NCBI RefSeq assembly: GCF_003075525.1
Contig: NZ_QDDR01000010.1
Span: 144,814 to 208,813 of the forward strand
Direction of reading: 5' to 3'
Source of the DNA: Pararhodobacter aggregans
GTDB taxonomy: Bacteria > Pseudomonadota > Alphaproteobacteria > Rhodobacterales > Rhodobacteraceae
DNA length: 64,000 nt
Shown: in pieces, positions 53,725 through 63,082 of the stretch
Position numbering within the stretch: position 1 is the stretch's first letter
How the letters are laid out: every line of letters begins with the position of its first letter
Notes under the pieces: generated by a model
Database searches by the model: none
Seen by the model: only the letters and a program-made list of their open reading frames with translations
What the model was told of the DNA's origin: nothing
Translations under genes and position numbers: made by a program

Positions 53725-54393
53725 ATGCGATGGACGATACCCAACACGCTGACCTTCCTGCGCCTGATCGCAGCCCCCGGGGTGGCGATCATGTTCCTGT
53801 ATTTCGCCCGGCCCTGGGCCGACTGGTTCGCGCTGGTCCTGTTCCTGGTCGCCGCGATCACCGATTACTTCGACGGCTATCTGGCGCGGCTCTGGCGGCA
53901 GGAAAGCCGCATGGGCGCCATGCTGGACCCGATCGCCGACAAGGCGATGGTGGTCATCGCCCTGCTGGTGCTGACCGGCTATTCGGGGATGGACCCCTAT
54001 CTGATCCTGCCCGCCACGGTGATCCTGTTCCGCGAGGTCTTTGTCTCGGGGCTCAGGGAATATCTGGGCAATACCTCGCGCCTGCTGGCCGTCACCAAGC
54101 TGGCGAAATGGAAGACCACGGCGCAGATGGTGGCGATCTCGACGCTCTTTGCCGCGCTGGGGCTGGAATACGTCCGCGAGCAGGCGCTGGCCCGCAACCG
54201 CCAGATCATCGCCCAGATGACCGATACCGGCATCGACGCCGAACTCAATCTGCTCTCCATCGCCAATATGGGCGGCGAAGCGGTATGGAACTTCGGCCTG
54301 GTGCTGATCTGGATCGCCGCGGCGCTGACCGCCATCACCGGCTGGGACTATCTGCGCAAGGCCCTGCCCTTCCTCAAGGACAGCGGCGAATGA
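53725..54393 (+). CDS. pgsA: CDP-diacylglycerol-glycerol-3-phosphate 3-phosphatidyltransferase
   Basis: A 222-residue membrane enzyme making phosphatidylglycerol phosphate. The CDP-alcohol phosphotransferase motif D-x2-DG-x2-AR-x8-G-x3-D-x3-D is complete (Asp47, Asp50, Gly51, Ala54, Arg55, Gly64, Asp68, Asp72). About five to six helices. The first ATG of the PNTLTFLRL N-terminus was chosen. It overlaps moaD by ATGA, so it heads the pgsA-moaD-moaE operon. Confidence 0.95.
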   Translation: MRWTIPNTLTFLRLIAAPGVAIMFLYFARPWADWFALVLFLVAAITDYFDGYLARLWRQESRMGAMLDPIADKAMVVIALLVLTGYSGMDPYLILPATVILFREVFVSGLREYLGNTSRLLAVTKLAKWKTTAQMVAISTLFAALGLEYVREQALARNRQIIAQMTDTGIDAELNLLSIANMGGEAVWNFGLVLIWIAAALTAITGWDYLRKALPFLKDSGE

Positions 54394-54641
54394 GCGTGAC
54401 GATCCTGTACTTTGCCTGGCTGCGCGAACGCATCGGCCTGCCGCGCGAGACGGTCGAGACCGGGGCCGCCACCGTGGCCGAGCTGGTCGAGGAACTGCGC
54501 GGCCGCGAGGAGCGCTACGCGCTGGCCTTCGCCGACCTGAAGGCGGTGCGGGTGGCGCTGGATCAGGAGCTGTCGGATTTCGACGCGCCGCTGACCGGGG
54601 TGCGCGAAATCGCCTTCTTCCCGCCGATGACCGGGGGCTGA
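54390..54641 (+). CDS. moaD: Molybdopterin synthase sulfur-carrier subunit
   Basis: An 83-residue ubiquitin-like protein ending in Gly-Gly (PPMTGG). The C-terminal glycine is thiocarboxylated and donates sulfur to precursor Z. It starts in the pgsA stop and ends three bases before moaE. Confidence 0.95.
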   Translation: MSVTILYFAWLRERIGLPRETVETGAATVAELVEELRGREERYALAFADLKAVRVALDQELSDFDAPLTGVREIAFFPPMTGG

Positions 54642-54644
54642 GCC

Positions 54645-55085
54645 ATGGCGATCCGCGTCCAGGCCGAGCCTTTCGATTATGGCGCCGAATGCAACGCCTT
54701 CGCGGCGGCCTGCGGCGGGGCCGGGGCGGTGGTCACGTTCTGCGGGCTGGTGCGCGACGAGGACGGGCGCCTCAGCGGCATGGAGATCGAGCATTACCCC
54801 GGCATGACCGAACGCGCGCTGGCCGCGATCGAGGCCGAGGCCCGCGCCCGCTGGTCGCTGACCGAGGCGCTGATCCTGCACCGCCACGGGCCGATGCAGC
54901 CGGGCGAGGCGATCATGATGGTCGCCACCGCCTCGCGCCATCGGGGCGAGGCCTTTGCCGCCGCCGAATTCCTGATGGATTACCTGAAATCCCGCGCCCC
55001 CTTCTGGAAGAAGGAATTCGGCGCCGGAGGCGAGGCCTGGGTGGCGGCGCGGGACGCGGATGAGGATCAGCTCAAGCGTTGGTGA
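54645..55085 (+). CDS. moaE: Molybdopterin synthase catalytic subunit
   Basis: A 146-residue partner of MoaD in molybdenum-cofactor synthesis. Typical strings are GAVVTFCGLVRDED, HRHGPMQPGEAIMMVATAS (about 81-99) and the active-site Lys in YLKSRAPFWKKE (about 111-122). No moaA, moaB or moaC is in the window. Confidence 0.96.
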   Translation: MAIRVQAEPFDYGAECNAFAAACGGAGAVVTFCGLVRDEDGRLSGMEIEHYPGMTERALAAIEAEARARWSLTEALILHRHGPMQPGEAIMMVATASRHRGEAFAAAEFLMDYLKSRAPFWKKEFGAGGEAWVAARDADEDQLKRW

Positions 55086-55116
55086 GTGACCACTCACACG
55101 GGCTTGCCCGCCCCCT

Positions 55117-55743
55117 CTACTTGCGCTCGGCGCTGGCCGGCGATGCCCCGAATACCACCGGCAGCGAGAATTCCGCCGTCTGGCCGCTGGCGCGGTCCAC
55201 GACATGGGTGCGCAGGGTGAAGGGCCCCTCGGCGCCGGTCACCCGATAGGTCAGGTGGAAGAACCCGTCGACCGGCTGGCTGAAACTGTCCAGCTGCACC
55301 TCGCCCATCGGGATCATGGCATCGGTCATCTGCCGCCCTTCGGGGCTGTCGAGCGTGAAGGACACGTCGAACAGCAGCCGGTTGGCCCCATTGGCCAGCG
55401 GCGTCATCGAGAAGCCGTAGACCTCGACATAGGCATAGACCGGCTCGCCCAGGGCATAGACATTGCTCGGGCGCGGCTCGAACATGCCATAGCCTTCGGC
55501 CGGCAGCAGGGTGAGGCGCGCGTTGGTGACGCCAAAGCCCGCCTCGCCCGTGACATGGCGCAGGAACATCCGGGCGGCAGCCACGGCCTCGGGGCCGCGG
55601 CCGGTGGCGAGAAGCTGCTCGATGGCGGAGGCGGCGTCGGTCAGGTCCTGGGCGGGGGCGGTCCCCGGCAGGGCCATCACCGCCGCGAGCGCAAGCGCCG
55701 GAAGGGTCCGAAGCCGGACCCGTGACCGGGATCGGTTGCTCAT
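55117..55743 (-). CDS. Exported protein of unknown function
   Basis: A 208-residue protein with a signal peptide (Arg-rich start, hydrophobic 16-29, APAQ cleavage near 30-32). The mature part is beta-rich with a conserved-looking FHLTYRVTGAEGPFTLRTHV segment near 160-180. I recognise no named family. It is convergent with moaE and probably acts in the periplasm. The leader to the next gene is 127 bp. Confidence 0.65.
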   Translation of the reverse strand: MSNRSRSRVRLRTLPALALAAVMALPGTAPAQDLTDAASAIEQLLATGRGPEAVAAARMFLRHVTGEAGFGVTNARLTLLPAEGYGMFEPRPSNVYALGEPVYAYVEVYGFSMTPLANGANRLLFDVSFTLDSPEGRQMTDAMIPMGEVQLDSFSQPVDGFFHLTYRVTGAEGPFTLRTHVVDRASGQTAEFSLPVVFGASPASAERK

Positions 55744-55870
55744 CGTGAAGTCCTGTGCGGCGTGAACATGGGCCCCACTCTGCCCGGGGGCGCGACACCG
55801 GGCAAGTCCCGCTCGCGCGCTTTTGTAGCGACGGCAGGAGGGCGGCATCGGGGAAGCCACGGCGCGCCGC

Positions 55871-56194
55871 TCAGCTGCCGCGGGCCTCGAGCTGATGGCG
55901 CAGCATGTCCGATTCGTGGCGCGCGCTGCGCAGCCCGTCCATCGCCGCGCGCAGTTCGGCCTGCAGCTGCGCCATCTCGCGGCCGACTTCCTCGTCGCGC
56001 TGATGGATATAGGCGATGGCCTGGTCGCGGGTTTCCTCGGCCTCGTGCAGCGATTGCGCCATGCGCTCCAGCTCGCCCAGATCGGCCTGGGTGACACGGG
56101 TGAAGCGGTGGATCAGCCAGTTCACGAACCATCCCAGCGCGAAGGCCGCGGTCAGAACGATCACGGTCACGATGACGAATTCGGTTCGGTTCAT
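55871..56194 (-). CDS. Membrane-anchored coiled-coil protein, unknown
   Basis: A 107-residue protein: an N-terminal membrane helix (about 7-27) and a long charged helix (about 35-105, EMAQLQAELRAAMDGL...) that looks like a coiled coil. No family is recognised. It lies 23 bases downstream of the OmpA-type gene in the same direction, so they are probably co-transcribed. Confidence 0.7.
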   Translation of the reverse strand: MNRTEFVIVTVIVLTAAFALGWFVNWLIHRFTRVTQADLGELERMAQSLHEAEETRDQAIAYIHQRDEEVGREMAQLQAELRAAMDGLRSARHESDMLRHQLEARGS

Positions 56195-56217
56195 GAGGGG
56201 CGTCTCCGGGCGGCAGG

Positions 56218-58212
56218 CTATTGGGATTCGGCAGGGGTCTCGTCGGTCGCCTCTTCGTCGCCCGAGCCGATGGTCGGCGCATCGGCAACCTGGCTGCCGG
56301 GGCGCGGACGCGGGCGGATCGTGTCGGCACCCGGGGATTGTACCTCGAAGGTGAGCTGGGCTTCCAGTGCCGGATCAATCGGTTCCGGCGGCGCCTCGGG
56401 GCGGATCAGGCGGAATTCGATGCGGCGGTTGGCCTCGCGCCCGGCTTCGGTGCCGTTGTCGGCGATGGGATCGGCCGCGCCATAGCCCTGCGCCACCAGC
56501 GAGGCGACCAGCACCCGCCGCGCGAGCAGCGCGTTGATCACCGCCTCGGCCCGGGCCTGGCTGAGGTTGAGGTTGGTCTCCTCGCGCCCCTGGCTGTCGG
56601 TATAGCCCGCCACTTCGAAGGGCAGTTCGCCGCATTCGCGCAGCACCTCGGCGATGCGGTCGATGACCGGCGCCGAAGCGGCGTTGATCTCGGTCGCGCC
56701 GGGATCGAAGGTGATCTTCGTCTCGCGCAGGATGTCGTGGATCCGCGCCTCGCAATTGTCGGGCGTGGGCGCATTGGCCACCGGGTCCAGCGCCTCGTCA
56801 TAGCGGACCTGCACGTCGATCCGCGCCTCGCTGCCCAGCCCCTGCAGCAGCGCCTGGGTGACCTGGCTGCGGGCATCGGGGTTGCCCGAGACGCCGCTGA
56901 TCCGCACCCGGTCGGCGCGCACCAGCGCCTCGCCGTGGTGCAGTTCGGCCAGCGCCTCGATGACGGTCAGCACCCGGATCGCCCAGCCCGAGGGCAGCTC
57001 GGGGTCGAGCCGCGCGCCGATCTCGACCGCCTCGCGGCCGAAACGGGCCCCGGCAAAGGCGCCGACCGCGGCGCGGATGCGTTCGTCCGGCAGGCGGCCC
57101 GCCAGCGACAGGCGCCCCTCCTCGGTGAGCCTGAGCTGCACCTCGGGCGCGGCATCGGCATCGGGTTCGACCTCGGGCGGCGGGTCGAGGTGACGGGCCG
57201 AAAGGCTGAACGCCTCGGGCAGCGCGGTTTCCAGCGAGCCGACCGCGCGGTCGAAATCGCTGCCCGCGACGGTATGGGGGATGGCCAGGATCACCGTGCC
57301 GTCCGACATGGTCAGATTGCCCTCGCCCAGCGAGGCCAGCGTGGCGATGCCCAGCGCCGCCCCCTCGCCCCAGCGCGGGGTGGGCGCGCCCAGCGCCAGC
57401 GGGCAGACCAGACGCCTTGCATAGCCCGCGCGGGTCAGGGCAGTGGCGATGGCCTGCTGCGCCTCTTCGGTATCGGCGTTGCAGGCGCCGACATGCAAGA
57501 CACCCGCCTCGGCATCGACCCGCAGCAGGAAGGGTGCGGCGACCGGACGGGGCGCGATCAGGTCGAGCGTCAGCACCTGGCCGCGCGGTGCCATGCCGCG
57601 CAATTCCTCTTCCAGGCTGCGGCGTTCCTCGGGCCCGTCGACCAGTGCCTCGACCTCGATCCGCCCGGCGGTGACCGAGATGCGCCCGACCTCGAATTTC
57701 TCCAGCGCGGCGACGGCGAAATCGGTGGCCGCGACCCATCCGCCCGGCACGGCATAATCCGTGGTCTGCAGCAGATCCTCGATCGCCAGATCCGGCAGCG
57801 CGTCGCGCAGGCGTTCGGCGATGGGCGCGCGCCCCGGCCGCGCCGGCACCAGGCCGATGACCGACAGGTCGTCGCGGTTGCGCATCATCTCGACCCGGAA
57901 CACCGGGGCGACGATGGCGTTGCGCTGGGTCACGGCGATGGTTTCCGAGATCCGCGTCGCGTCCACCACCTCGCCCGCGACCTGCAGCGCGCTGATCCGG
58001 GCGCTTTCATCGGGCGCGGTGCCCGCCAGCGTCACATCGAGCCCGTCCAGCGTCACCTGCACCCAGCCGATTTGCGCCCGGGCAAAGGCCTGCTGCAGCG
58101 CTTCGGCGGTCCGACGTTCCAGCAGGGCGACCAGCAAGAGCGCCGTCCCCAGGGCCAGCACCGCCGCCGCCACGAAGGCCGCGATCGAAACGAGCAGGGT
58201 TTTTCGTGACAT
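56218..58212 (-). CDS. OmpA-family protein with BON-like repeats
   Basis: A 664-residue protein. One N-terminal membrane helix (about 7-29) is followed by a long region with several BON-like alpha-beta repeats (about 45-460; for example GLDVTLAGTAPDESARISAL and RISVTAGRIEVEALVDGPEER). A C-terminal OmpA domain (about 490-610; GYTDSQGREETNLNLSQARA and NRRIEFRL) binds peptidoglycan, and an acidic tail follows. The helix suggests an inner-membrane anchor, with the C-terminus in the periplasm. Likely an envelope-integrity protein. Confidence 0.85.
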   Translation of the reverse strand: MSRKTLLVSIAAFVAAAVLALGTALLLVALLERRTAEALQQAFARAQIGWVQVTLDGLDVTLAGTAPDESARISALQVAGEVVDATRISETIAVTQRNAIVAPVFRVEMMRNRDDLSVIGLVPARPGRAPIAERLRDALPDLAIEDLLQTTDYAVPGGWVAATDFAVAALEKFEVGRISVTAGRIEVEALVDGPEERRSLEEELRGMAPRGQVLTLDLIAPRPVAAPFLLRVDAEAGVLHVGACNADTEEAQQAIATALTRAGYARRLVCPLALGAPTPRWGEGAALGIATLASLGEGNLTMSDGTVILAIPHTVAGSDFDRAVGSLETALPEAFSLSARHLDPPPEVEPDADAAPEVQLRLTEEGRLSLAGRLPDERIRAAVGAFAGARFGREAVEIGARLDPELPSGWAIRVLTVIEALAELHHGEALVRADRVRISGVSGNPDARSQVTQALLQGLGSEARIDVQVRYDEALDPVANAPTPDNCEARIHDILRETKITFDPGATEINAASAPVIDRIAEVLRECGELPFEVAGYTDSQGREETNLNLSQARAEAVINALLARRVLVASLVAQGYGAADPIADNGTEAGREANRRIEFRLIRPEAPPEPIDPALEAQLTFEVQSPGADTIRPRPRPGSQVADAPTIGSGDEEATDETPAESQ

Positions 58213-58282
58213 GGAGCATCCGTATCGGCGGCCCGGCCGGGCCAGTCAGGCCTGACCTAGCCGCATCGCGGGGGCGATGCAA

Positions 58283-59287
58283 TCATACCAGAAGGGCTGC
58301 GGCAAGAATCAGCACAACGATCAGCCCGGCGTCCCGGTTCGAGCGGAAGAGGCTCAGCAGTACCGCGGAATCATGGATATTGAGGCGGCGCAACTGCCAG
58401 TTGAGATGCGCGCCAAAGGCCCAGGCCCCGGCCAGCGTCAGCGACAGGACCAGCGGCTGCGCGAGCGGCGCCAGCGCGTAGATGATCGCCAGCGACATCA
58501 GCACGACCGAGGCGACCAGAAACCCCCGCAGCCAGTTCTCGGTATTGTCGCCGAAAAGCCGCGCCGTCGACCGCACGCCGATCAGCGCGTCATCCTCGCG
58601 GTCCTGATGGGCATAGATCGTGTCGTAAAACAGCGTCCAGGCGATGCCCGCGATGTACAGCACCACCGCCGGCCAGTCGAGATGCCCGGCCTGTGCCGTC
58701 CAGCCCAGCAGCGCGCCCCAGTTGAAGGCCAGCCCCAGGAAGGCCTGCGGCCACCAGGTGAAGCGCTTGGCAAACGGATAGATCGCCACCGGCAGCAGGG
58801 CCAGCACGCCAAGGAAGATCGCCGCGCCGTTGAAGGTCAGCAGCAAGAGGAACGAGGCCACCATCTGGATGCCCATCCAGATCAGCGCCTCGCGCACGGT
58901 CACCGCGCCCGAGGCCAGCGGCCGGTTGCGCGTGCGCTCGACCTTGTCGTCGATGTCGCGGTCGGTGATGTCGTTCCAGGTGCAGCCCGCACCCCGCATC
59001 AGGAACGCCCCCAGCGCCGAGGCGATCATCAGCCACAGCGTCGTCGCCCCCCGCGTCTCGGGATAGGCGAGCGCGGCCAGCAGCACGCCCCACCAGCAGG
59101 GCAGCAGCAAAAGCCAGGTGCCGATCGGCCGGTCGGCGCGGCTGAGCCGCAGATAGGGTTTCAGATCGTCGGGCGCCTTGGTATCGACCCAGCTGCCCAC
59201 GACCCGGTCCTGGATCGCGCGATCCTCGGCGGATCTGTCCTGCGGGTCGGGCGCGCCGCCCTCTGGTGTTTGCCCTGACCCGGTCAT
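58283..59287 (-). CDS. ubiA: 4-hydroxybenzoate polyprenyltransferase
   Basis: A 334-residue membrane prenyltransferase that attaches the polyprenyl tail to 4-hydroxybenzoate in ubiquinone synthesis. The two Asp-rich motifs are NDITDRDIDDKVERTRNRP (about 104-122) and YDTIYAHQDREDD (about 218-230). About eight helices; the polar N-terminus (1-45) is longer than in E. coli but usual here. The GTG/ATG choice is ATG at 59287 with GGGAG just upstream. It is divergent from rsmE, only 12 bp apart. It works in the same pathway as ubiH at 16.8 kb. Confidence 0.95.
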   Translation of the reverse strand: MTGSGQTPEGGAPDPQDRSAEDRAIQDRVVGSWVDTKAPDDLKPYLRLSRADRPIGTWLLLLPCWWGVLLAALAYPETRGATTLWLMIASALGAFLMRGAGCTWNDITDRDIDDKVERTRNRPLASGAVTVREALIWMGIQMVASFLLLLTFNGAAIFLGVLALLPVAIYPFAKRFTWWPQAFLGLAFNWGALLGWTAQAGHLDWPAVVLYIAGIAWTLFYDTIYAHQDREDDALIGVRSTARLFGDNTENWLRGFLVASVVLMSLAIIYALAPLAQPLVLSLTLAGAWAFGAHLNWQLRRLNIHDSAVLLSLFRSNRDAGLIVVLILAAALLV

Positions 59288-59299
59288 ACACTCCCGTCC

Positions 59300-60052
59300 A
59301 TGCCTAGCGACTTGTCCCGGAACGATCCCCGCCCCAAGGTGCGCCTCTATGTAGAGCAAGCGCTGGGCCAAGGGCAACACATCGCGGTGACGCAGGACCA
59401 GGCCCATTACCTGGGCAATGTCATGCGGATGCCCGAGGGGGCCGAGGTTGCCGTTTTCAATGGCAAGGCGGGGGAATGGCGGGCACGGATCGCGGGACTG
59501 TCCAAGCGCGGCGGCACGCTGACCTGCGAGGCCCCGGTCGCGCCGCAGCTTGATCCGCCCGACCTGTGGCTCCTGTTCGCGCCGATCAAGAAGGCGCGCA
59601 CCGATTTCATCGTCGAGAAGGCGGTCGAGATGGGCGCGTCGCGGATCCTGCCGGTGCAGACCGAGTTCACCAATGCCGAACGCATCCGCCGCGACCGCCT
59701 GCAGGCCCATGCCATCGAGGCCGCCGAACAATCCGCCGGCACCTTCGTCCCCGAGGTGGCCGAGCTGCAGCGCCTCGACCGGCTGCTGGCCGACTGGCCC
59801 GAGGGACGCAGCCTCTGGTGGGCCGATGAAAGCCTTGCGGGCGCCACTCTCGCCGAACCCGCTCCCGCGCCTGCCGCCATCCTGATCGGTCCCGAGGGCG
59901 GCTTTTCCCCCGCCGAACGCGCGCGCCTCAAGGCGCTGCCGCAGATCCGCCGCCTCTCGCTCGGCCCCCGGATCCTGCGCGCCGATACCGCAGCTGTGGC
60001 GGCGCTCACCCTCTGGCAGGCCCGGCATGGCGACTGGCCGCACCAGACCTGA
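59300..60052 (+). CDS. rsmE: 16S rRNA (uracil-1498-N3)-methyltransferase
   Basis: A 250-residue SPOUT-fold RNA methyltransferase with an N-terminal PUA-like domain. The knot region shows LLFAPIKKARTDFIVEKAVE (about 87-106), ILIGPEGGFSPAERA (about 194-208) and LGPRILRADTAAVAAL (about 219-234). It modifies U1498 of the ribosomal small subunit. Confidence 0.95.
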   Translation: MPSDLSRNDPRPKVRLYVEQALGQGQHIAVTQDQAHYLGNVMRMPEGAEVAVFNGKAGEWRARIAGLSKRGGTLTCEAPVAPQLDPPDLWLLFAPIKKARTDFIVEKAVEMGASRILPVQTEFTNAERIRRDRLQAHAIEAAEQSAGTFVPEVAELQRLDRLLADWPEGRSLWWADESLAGATLAEPAPAPAAILIGPEGGFSPAERARLKALPQIRRLSLGPRILRADTAAVAALTLWQARHGDWPHQT

Positions 60053-60055
60053 CCC

Positions 60056-60077
60056 TTCATTCTGCCCAAAATACGCC
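60056..60077 (+). repeat. TTCATTCTGCC...AAATACGC 3'-end element, copy 3
   Basis: TTCATTCTGCCCAAAATACG plus CC starts three bases after the rsmE stop. It matches the cores at 25359 and 39694. The 210-bp gap to the GNAT gene otherwise contains only GC-rich sequence and a short direct repeat (CCGCCTCCCTT, twice, near 60180-60205). Confidence 0.6.
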
Positions 60078-60262
60078 AGCGACGGCACAACCCACGCGCC
60101 CGTCGCCGGGCTGCGGCGGGCCGCGCGCGGGGGGGGCGGGCGGGAGCGCGCGGCCCGCCGCAGCCCGGCCTTTGCCCAGCCGCCTCCCTTGACACAGCCG
60201 CCTCCCTTTACACAGGCCCAGAAACCCGCCATCCCTCGCAGACCCGCTCCGAGGCCCGCCCG

Positions 60263-61126
60263 ATGACCGACATGAACCCGGCCCGCGATGCCGACCTGCC
60301 CGAGGTCGAGGCCTTCCTCGCCGGGCATGCCCCGACCTCGATGCTGCTGCGCGCCAATCTGCGCCGCTACGGGCTGGGCGACCGGCGCGCGCCCCGGGCG
60401 GTCTCGCTGGTCCTGCTGCGCGAGGGCGGGGCGATCACCGGCCTGATGGGCATCACCAACGCCGGATTCGCCATGCTCCAGGCGCCCGGGGCCAGCGCAA
60501 ACGACTGGCAGGACCTCGCCCGCTGGCTGGGCGGGCGGCGCCTTGCCGGTCTGACCGGCGAGAGCACGCAGGCCGAAGCACTGATCGCGGCACTCCGCCT
60601 CGCGCCCCAAGCCTTCATCCATTGCGCGACCGAGCCGCTCTATCACCTCGACCTCGCGGCGCTCGATCTCTCGACCCTGGCCCCGGGCACGATCCGCCGC
60701 CCGCGCGAGCGCGACCGCGATCTGCTCACCGCCTGGTACAGAGATTTCGAGGCCAGCGCGCTGAACACGCCCCCCGCCCTTGCCGCCGAACGGGGCGGCG
60801 ACCGGGCGGATCTGGCCATCGACGGCGATCATGTGCGGCTGTTCGAGCACGACGACCTCCCCCTCGCCATGACTGCCTTCAACGCCGAACTGCCCGGGAT
60901 CGTGCAGGTCGGCGGCGTCTATACCCCGCCCGAGGGCCGCAACCGCCGCGCCGCCCGCAGCGCCGTCGGCCTGCATCTGGCCGAGGCGCGGCGCCATGGC
61001 GTGCGGCAGGCGGTGCTGGCCGCCGCCTCGCCCTCGGCCTGCCGCAGCTACGAGGCCCTGGGCTTTCGCCGCATCGGCCAGATGACGCTGGCGCTGCTGC
61101 ATGCCCCGGCGGGGGCCGCGCCATGA
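60263..61126 (+). CDS. GNAT-family N-acetyltransferase-like protein
   Basis: A 287-residue protein. The C-terminal half carries the acetyl-CoA site VYTPPEGRNRRAARSAVGLHL-like motif (about 218-240, with the RGxGxA equivalent) and the closing SYEALGFRRIG strand (about 263-273). The N-terminal half is a degenerate GNAT-like domain, as in two-domain members. The substrate is unknown. It overlaps the next gene by ATGA. Confidence 0.8.
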   Translation: MTDMNPARDADLPEVEAFLAGHAPTSMLLRANLRRYGLGDRRAPRAVSLVLLREGGAITGLMGITNAGFAMLQAPGASANDWQDLARWLGGRRLAGLTGESTQAEALIAALRLAPQAFIHCATEPLYHLDLAALDLSTLAPGTIRRPRERDRDLLTAWYRDFEASALNTPPALAAERGGDRADLAIDGDHVRLFEHDDLPLAMTAFNAELPGIVQVGGVYTPPEGRNRRAARSAVGLHLAEARRHGVRQAVLAAASPSACRSYEALGFRRIGQMTLALLHAPAGAAP

Positions 61127-61638
61127 GCCGCTTCATCCGCCCCGCCGCCCGCGCCGCGCTGCGCCGCTGGGCCGAGACCGGCGCCGCGCTGGCGGTGACC
61201 CTGGCCGGGCTCTGGTGGGCCTTTTCCGGCCCGGGGCCGGTGCATTGGCTGGGCTGGGTGCTGGCGGCGCTGGGGGCGGGCCTGACGCTGGGCGCGGTGC
61301 AGCGGGCGCAGTTCACCGCCGCGGGCCTCGGCTCGGGCCTGATCGAGGTCATCGAGGGCGAGGTGCGCTATTTCGGCCCGCGCGGCGGCGGGGTGCTGGC
61401 GCTCGATCTGATGGTCGCGCTTTCGCTCAGCGCCGATGCCGCCTATTGGCTGGTCGAGGGCAAGGACGGCACCGTGCTGGTCATCCCCCGCGCCGCCTCG
61501 GGGCACGAGGCGCTGTTTGATGCCTTCGCCGCGCTGCCCGGCTTCGACATGACCCGGCTTCTGCGCATGGTGGCGCAGGGTCCGGCGCCCCGGGCGCGGC
61601 TGGTCTGGCGACATCCCGATCGGCGCCTCTTGACTTGA
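61123..61638 (+). CDS. Two-helix membrane protein, unknown
   Basis: A 171-residue protein with two helices (about 20-38 and 41-58) followed by a beta-rich PH-like segment (EVIEGEVRYFGPRGGGVLALD...LVIPRAASG). No named family is recognised. It starts inside the GNAT stop (ATGA), so the two are translationally coupled, and it lies 57 bp before gshA. Confidence 0.7.
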   Translation: MSRFIRPAARAALRRWAETGAALAVTLAGLWWAFSGPGPVHWLGWVLAALGAGLTLGAVQRAQFTAAGLGSGLIEVIEGEVRYFGPRGGGVLALDLMVALSLSADAAYWLVEGKDGTVLVIPRAASGHEALFDAFAALPGFDMTRLLRMVAQGPAPRARLVWRHPDRRLLT

Positions 61639-61695
61639 GCCCTGTCGCGAGACAGGTCTGGGGTCCACACAGACCCAGCCGGAGCGCCCTTTCCC

Positions 61696-63066
61696 ATGTC
61701 CATCCCCCAGTCCGGCGGCGGGCCGATCGAGCATCGCGACCAATTGGCCGAATATCTCGCCTCGGGCTGCAAGCCCGAAAGCGACTGGCGCATCGGCACC
61801 GAGCACGAGAAATTCGGCTATTGCAAGGACAGCCTGAAGCCCCTGCCCTATGACGGCGAGCGGTCGATCCGCATGGTGCTGGAGGGGCTGCGCGACCGCT
61901 ACGGCTGGCAGCCGGTGCTGGAAGGCGACAAGCTGATCGGCCTGACGCTGAACGGGGCCAATGTCAGCCTTGAACCCGGCGGGCAGCTGGAACTCTCGGG
62001 CGCGCCGCTCGATTCGATCCACCAGACCTGCGACGAGGTGAACGAACACCTGCGCGAGGTGAAATCCATCGCCGATGCGGTCGGCGTGGGCTTCATCGGT
62101 CTCGGCGCCGCGCCGGTCTGGACGCATGACGAGATGCCGCTGATGCCCAAGGGCCGCTACCGGCTGATGGACGGCTACATGCAGACAGTCGGCACCCATG
62201 GCACGCAGATGATGCGGCGCACCTGCACCGTGCAGGTCAACCTCGATTTCTCGTCCGAGGCCGACATGGTGCAGAAGCTGCGCGTGTCGCTGGCGCTGCA
62301 ATCGGTGGCCACGGCGCTGTTCGCCAATTCCCCCTTCTTCGAGGGCAAGGAGAACGGCCACAAATCCTGGCGCTCGCGCATCTGGCGCGACCTCGACCCC
62401 ACCCGCACCGGCACCCTGCCCTTCGCCTTCGAGGACGGGATGGGGTTCGAGCGCTATGTCGATTACGCGCTCGATGTGCCGATGTATTTCGTCTATCGCG
62501 ATGGCAAGTATATCAACGCCCTGGGCCAGTCCTTCCGCGATTTCCTGAAGGGCCAGCTGCCGGCGCTGCCGGGCGAGGTGCCGACCCTTTCCGACTGGGC
62601 CGACCACCTGACGACCATCTTCCCCGAGGCACGGCTGAAGAAATACCTGGAGATGCGCGGCGCCGATGGCGGCCAGTGGCGCCGCCTCTGCGCGCTGCCT
62701 GCCTTCTGGGTCGGGCTGCTCTACGACCAATCCTCGCTCGATGCCGCCTGGGACCTGTGCAAGACCTGGGACGCGGAAACCCGCGAGGCGCTGAGGAAAG
62801 CCGCCAGCATCGACGGGCTGCAGGCCGAGACGCATGGCGTCAGCATGCTGACGCTCGCGCGGGACCTGGTGGGTATCGCCGAGGCCGGGCTCAAGGCGCG
62901 CGCGCGCCCCGGTGCGGGCGGGCTGATCCCGGACGAGACGCATTTCCTCAACGCGCTGAAGGAAAGCGTCGAGACGGGGATGGCGCCGGCCGACGAACTG
63001 CTGGCCCATTACCGGGGCGACTGGCAGGGTGACCTTAACCGGATCTACGCCGATTACAGCTATTGA
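61696..63066 (+). CDS. gshA: Glutamate-cysteine ligase (plant/alphaproteobacterial type)
   Basis: A 456-residue enzyme making gamma-glutamylcysteine, the first step of glutathione synthesis. The GTEHEKFGY motif (about 34-42), LELSGAPLDSIHQTCDE and VNLDFSSEADMV regions are typical of the plant-type GCL2 family. It supplies glutathione to the gor and GST products in this window. The last 50 residues are mirrored by a diverged duplicate just downstream. Confidence 0.95.
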   Translation: MSIPQSGGGPIEHRDQLAEYLASGCKPESDWRIGTEHEKFGYCKDSLKPLPYDGERSIRMVLEGLRDRYGWQPVLEGDKLIGLTLNGANVSLEPGGQLELSGAPLDSIHQTCDEVNEHLREVKSIADAVGVGFIGLGAAPVWTHDEMPLMPKGRYRLMDGYMQTVGTHGTQMMRRTCTVQVNLDFSSEADMVQKLRVSLALQSVATALFANSPFFEGKENGHKSWRSRIWRDLDPTRTGTLPFAFEDGMGFERYVDYALDVPMYFVYRDGKYINALGQSFRDFLKGQLPALPGEVPTLSDWADHLTTIFPEARLKKYLEMRGADGGQWRRLCALPAFWVGLLYDQSSLDAAWDLCKTWDAETREALRKAASIDGLQAETHGVSMLTLARDLVGIAEAGLKARARPGAGGLIPDETHFLNALKESVETGMAPADELLAHYRGDWQGDLNRIYADYSY

Positions 63067-63082
63067 GCCGGGACAACCCCGG

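Noticed and set aside
59288..61102. An N-terminal extension of ubiA across rsmE and the GNAT gene
   Set aside because: rsmE and GNAT motifs are clear on the plus strand; UbiA begins normally at 59287.
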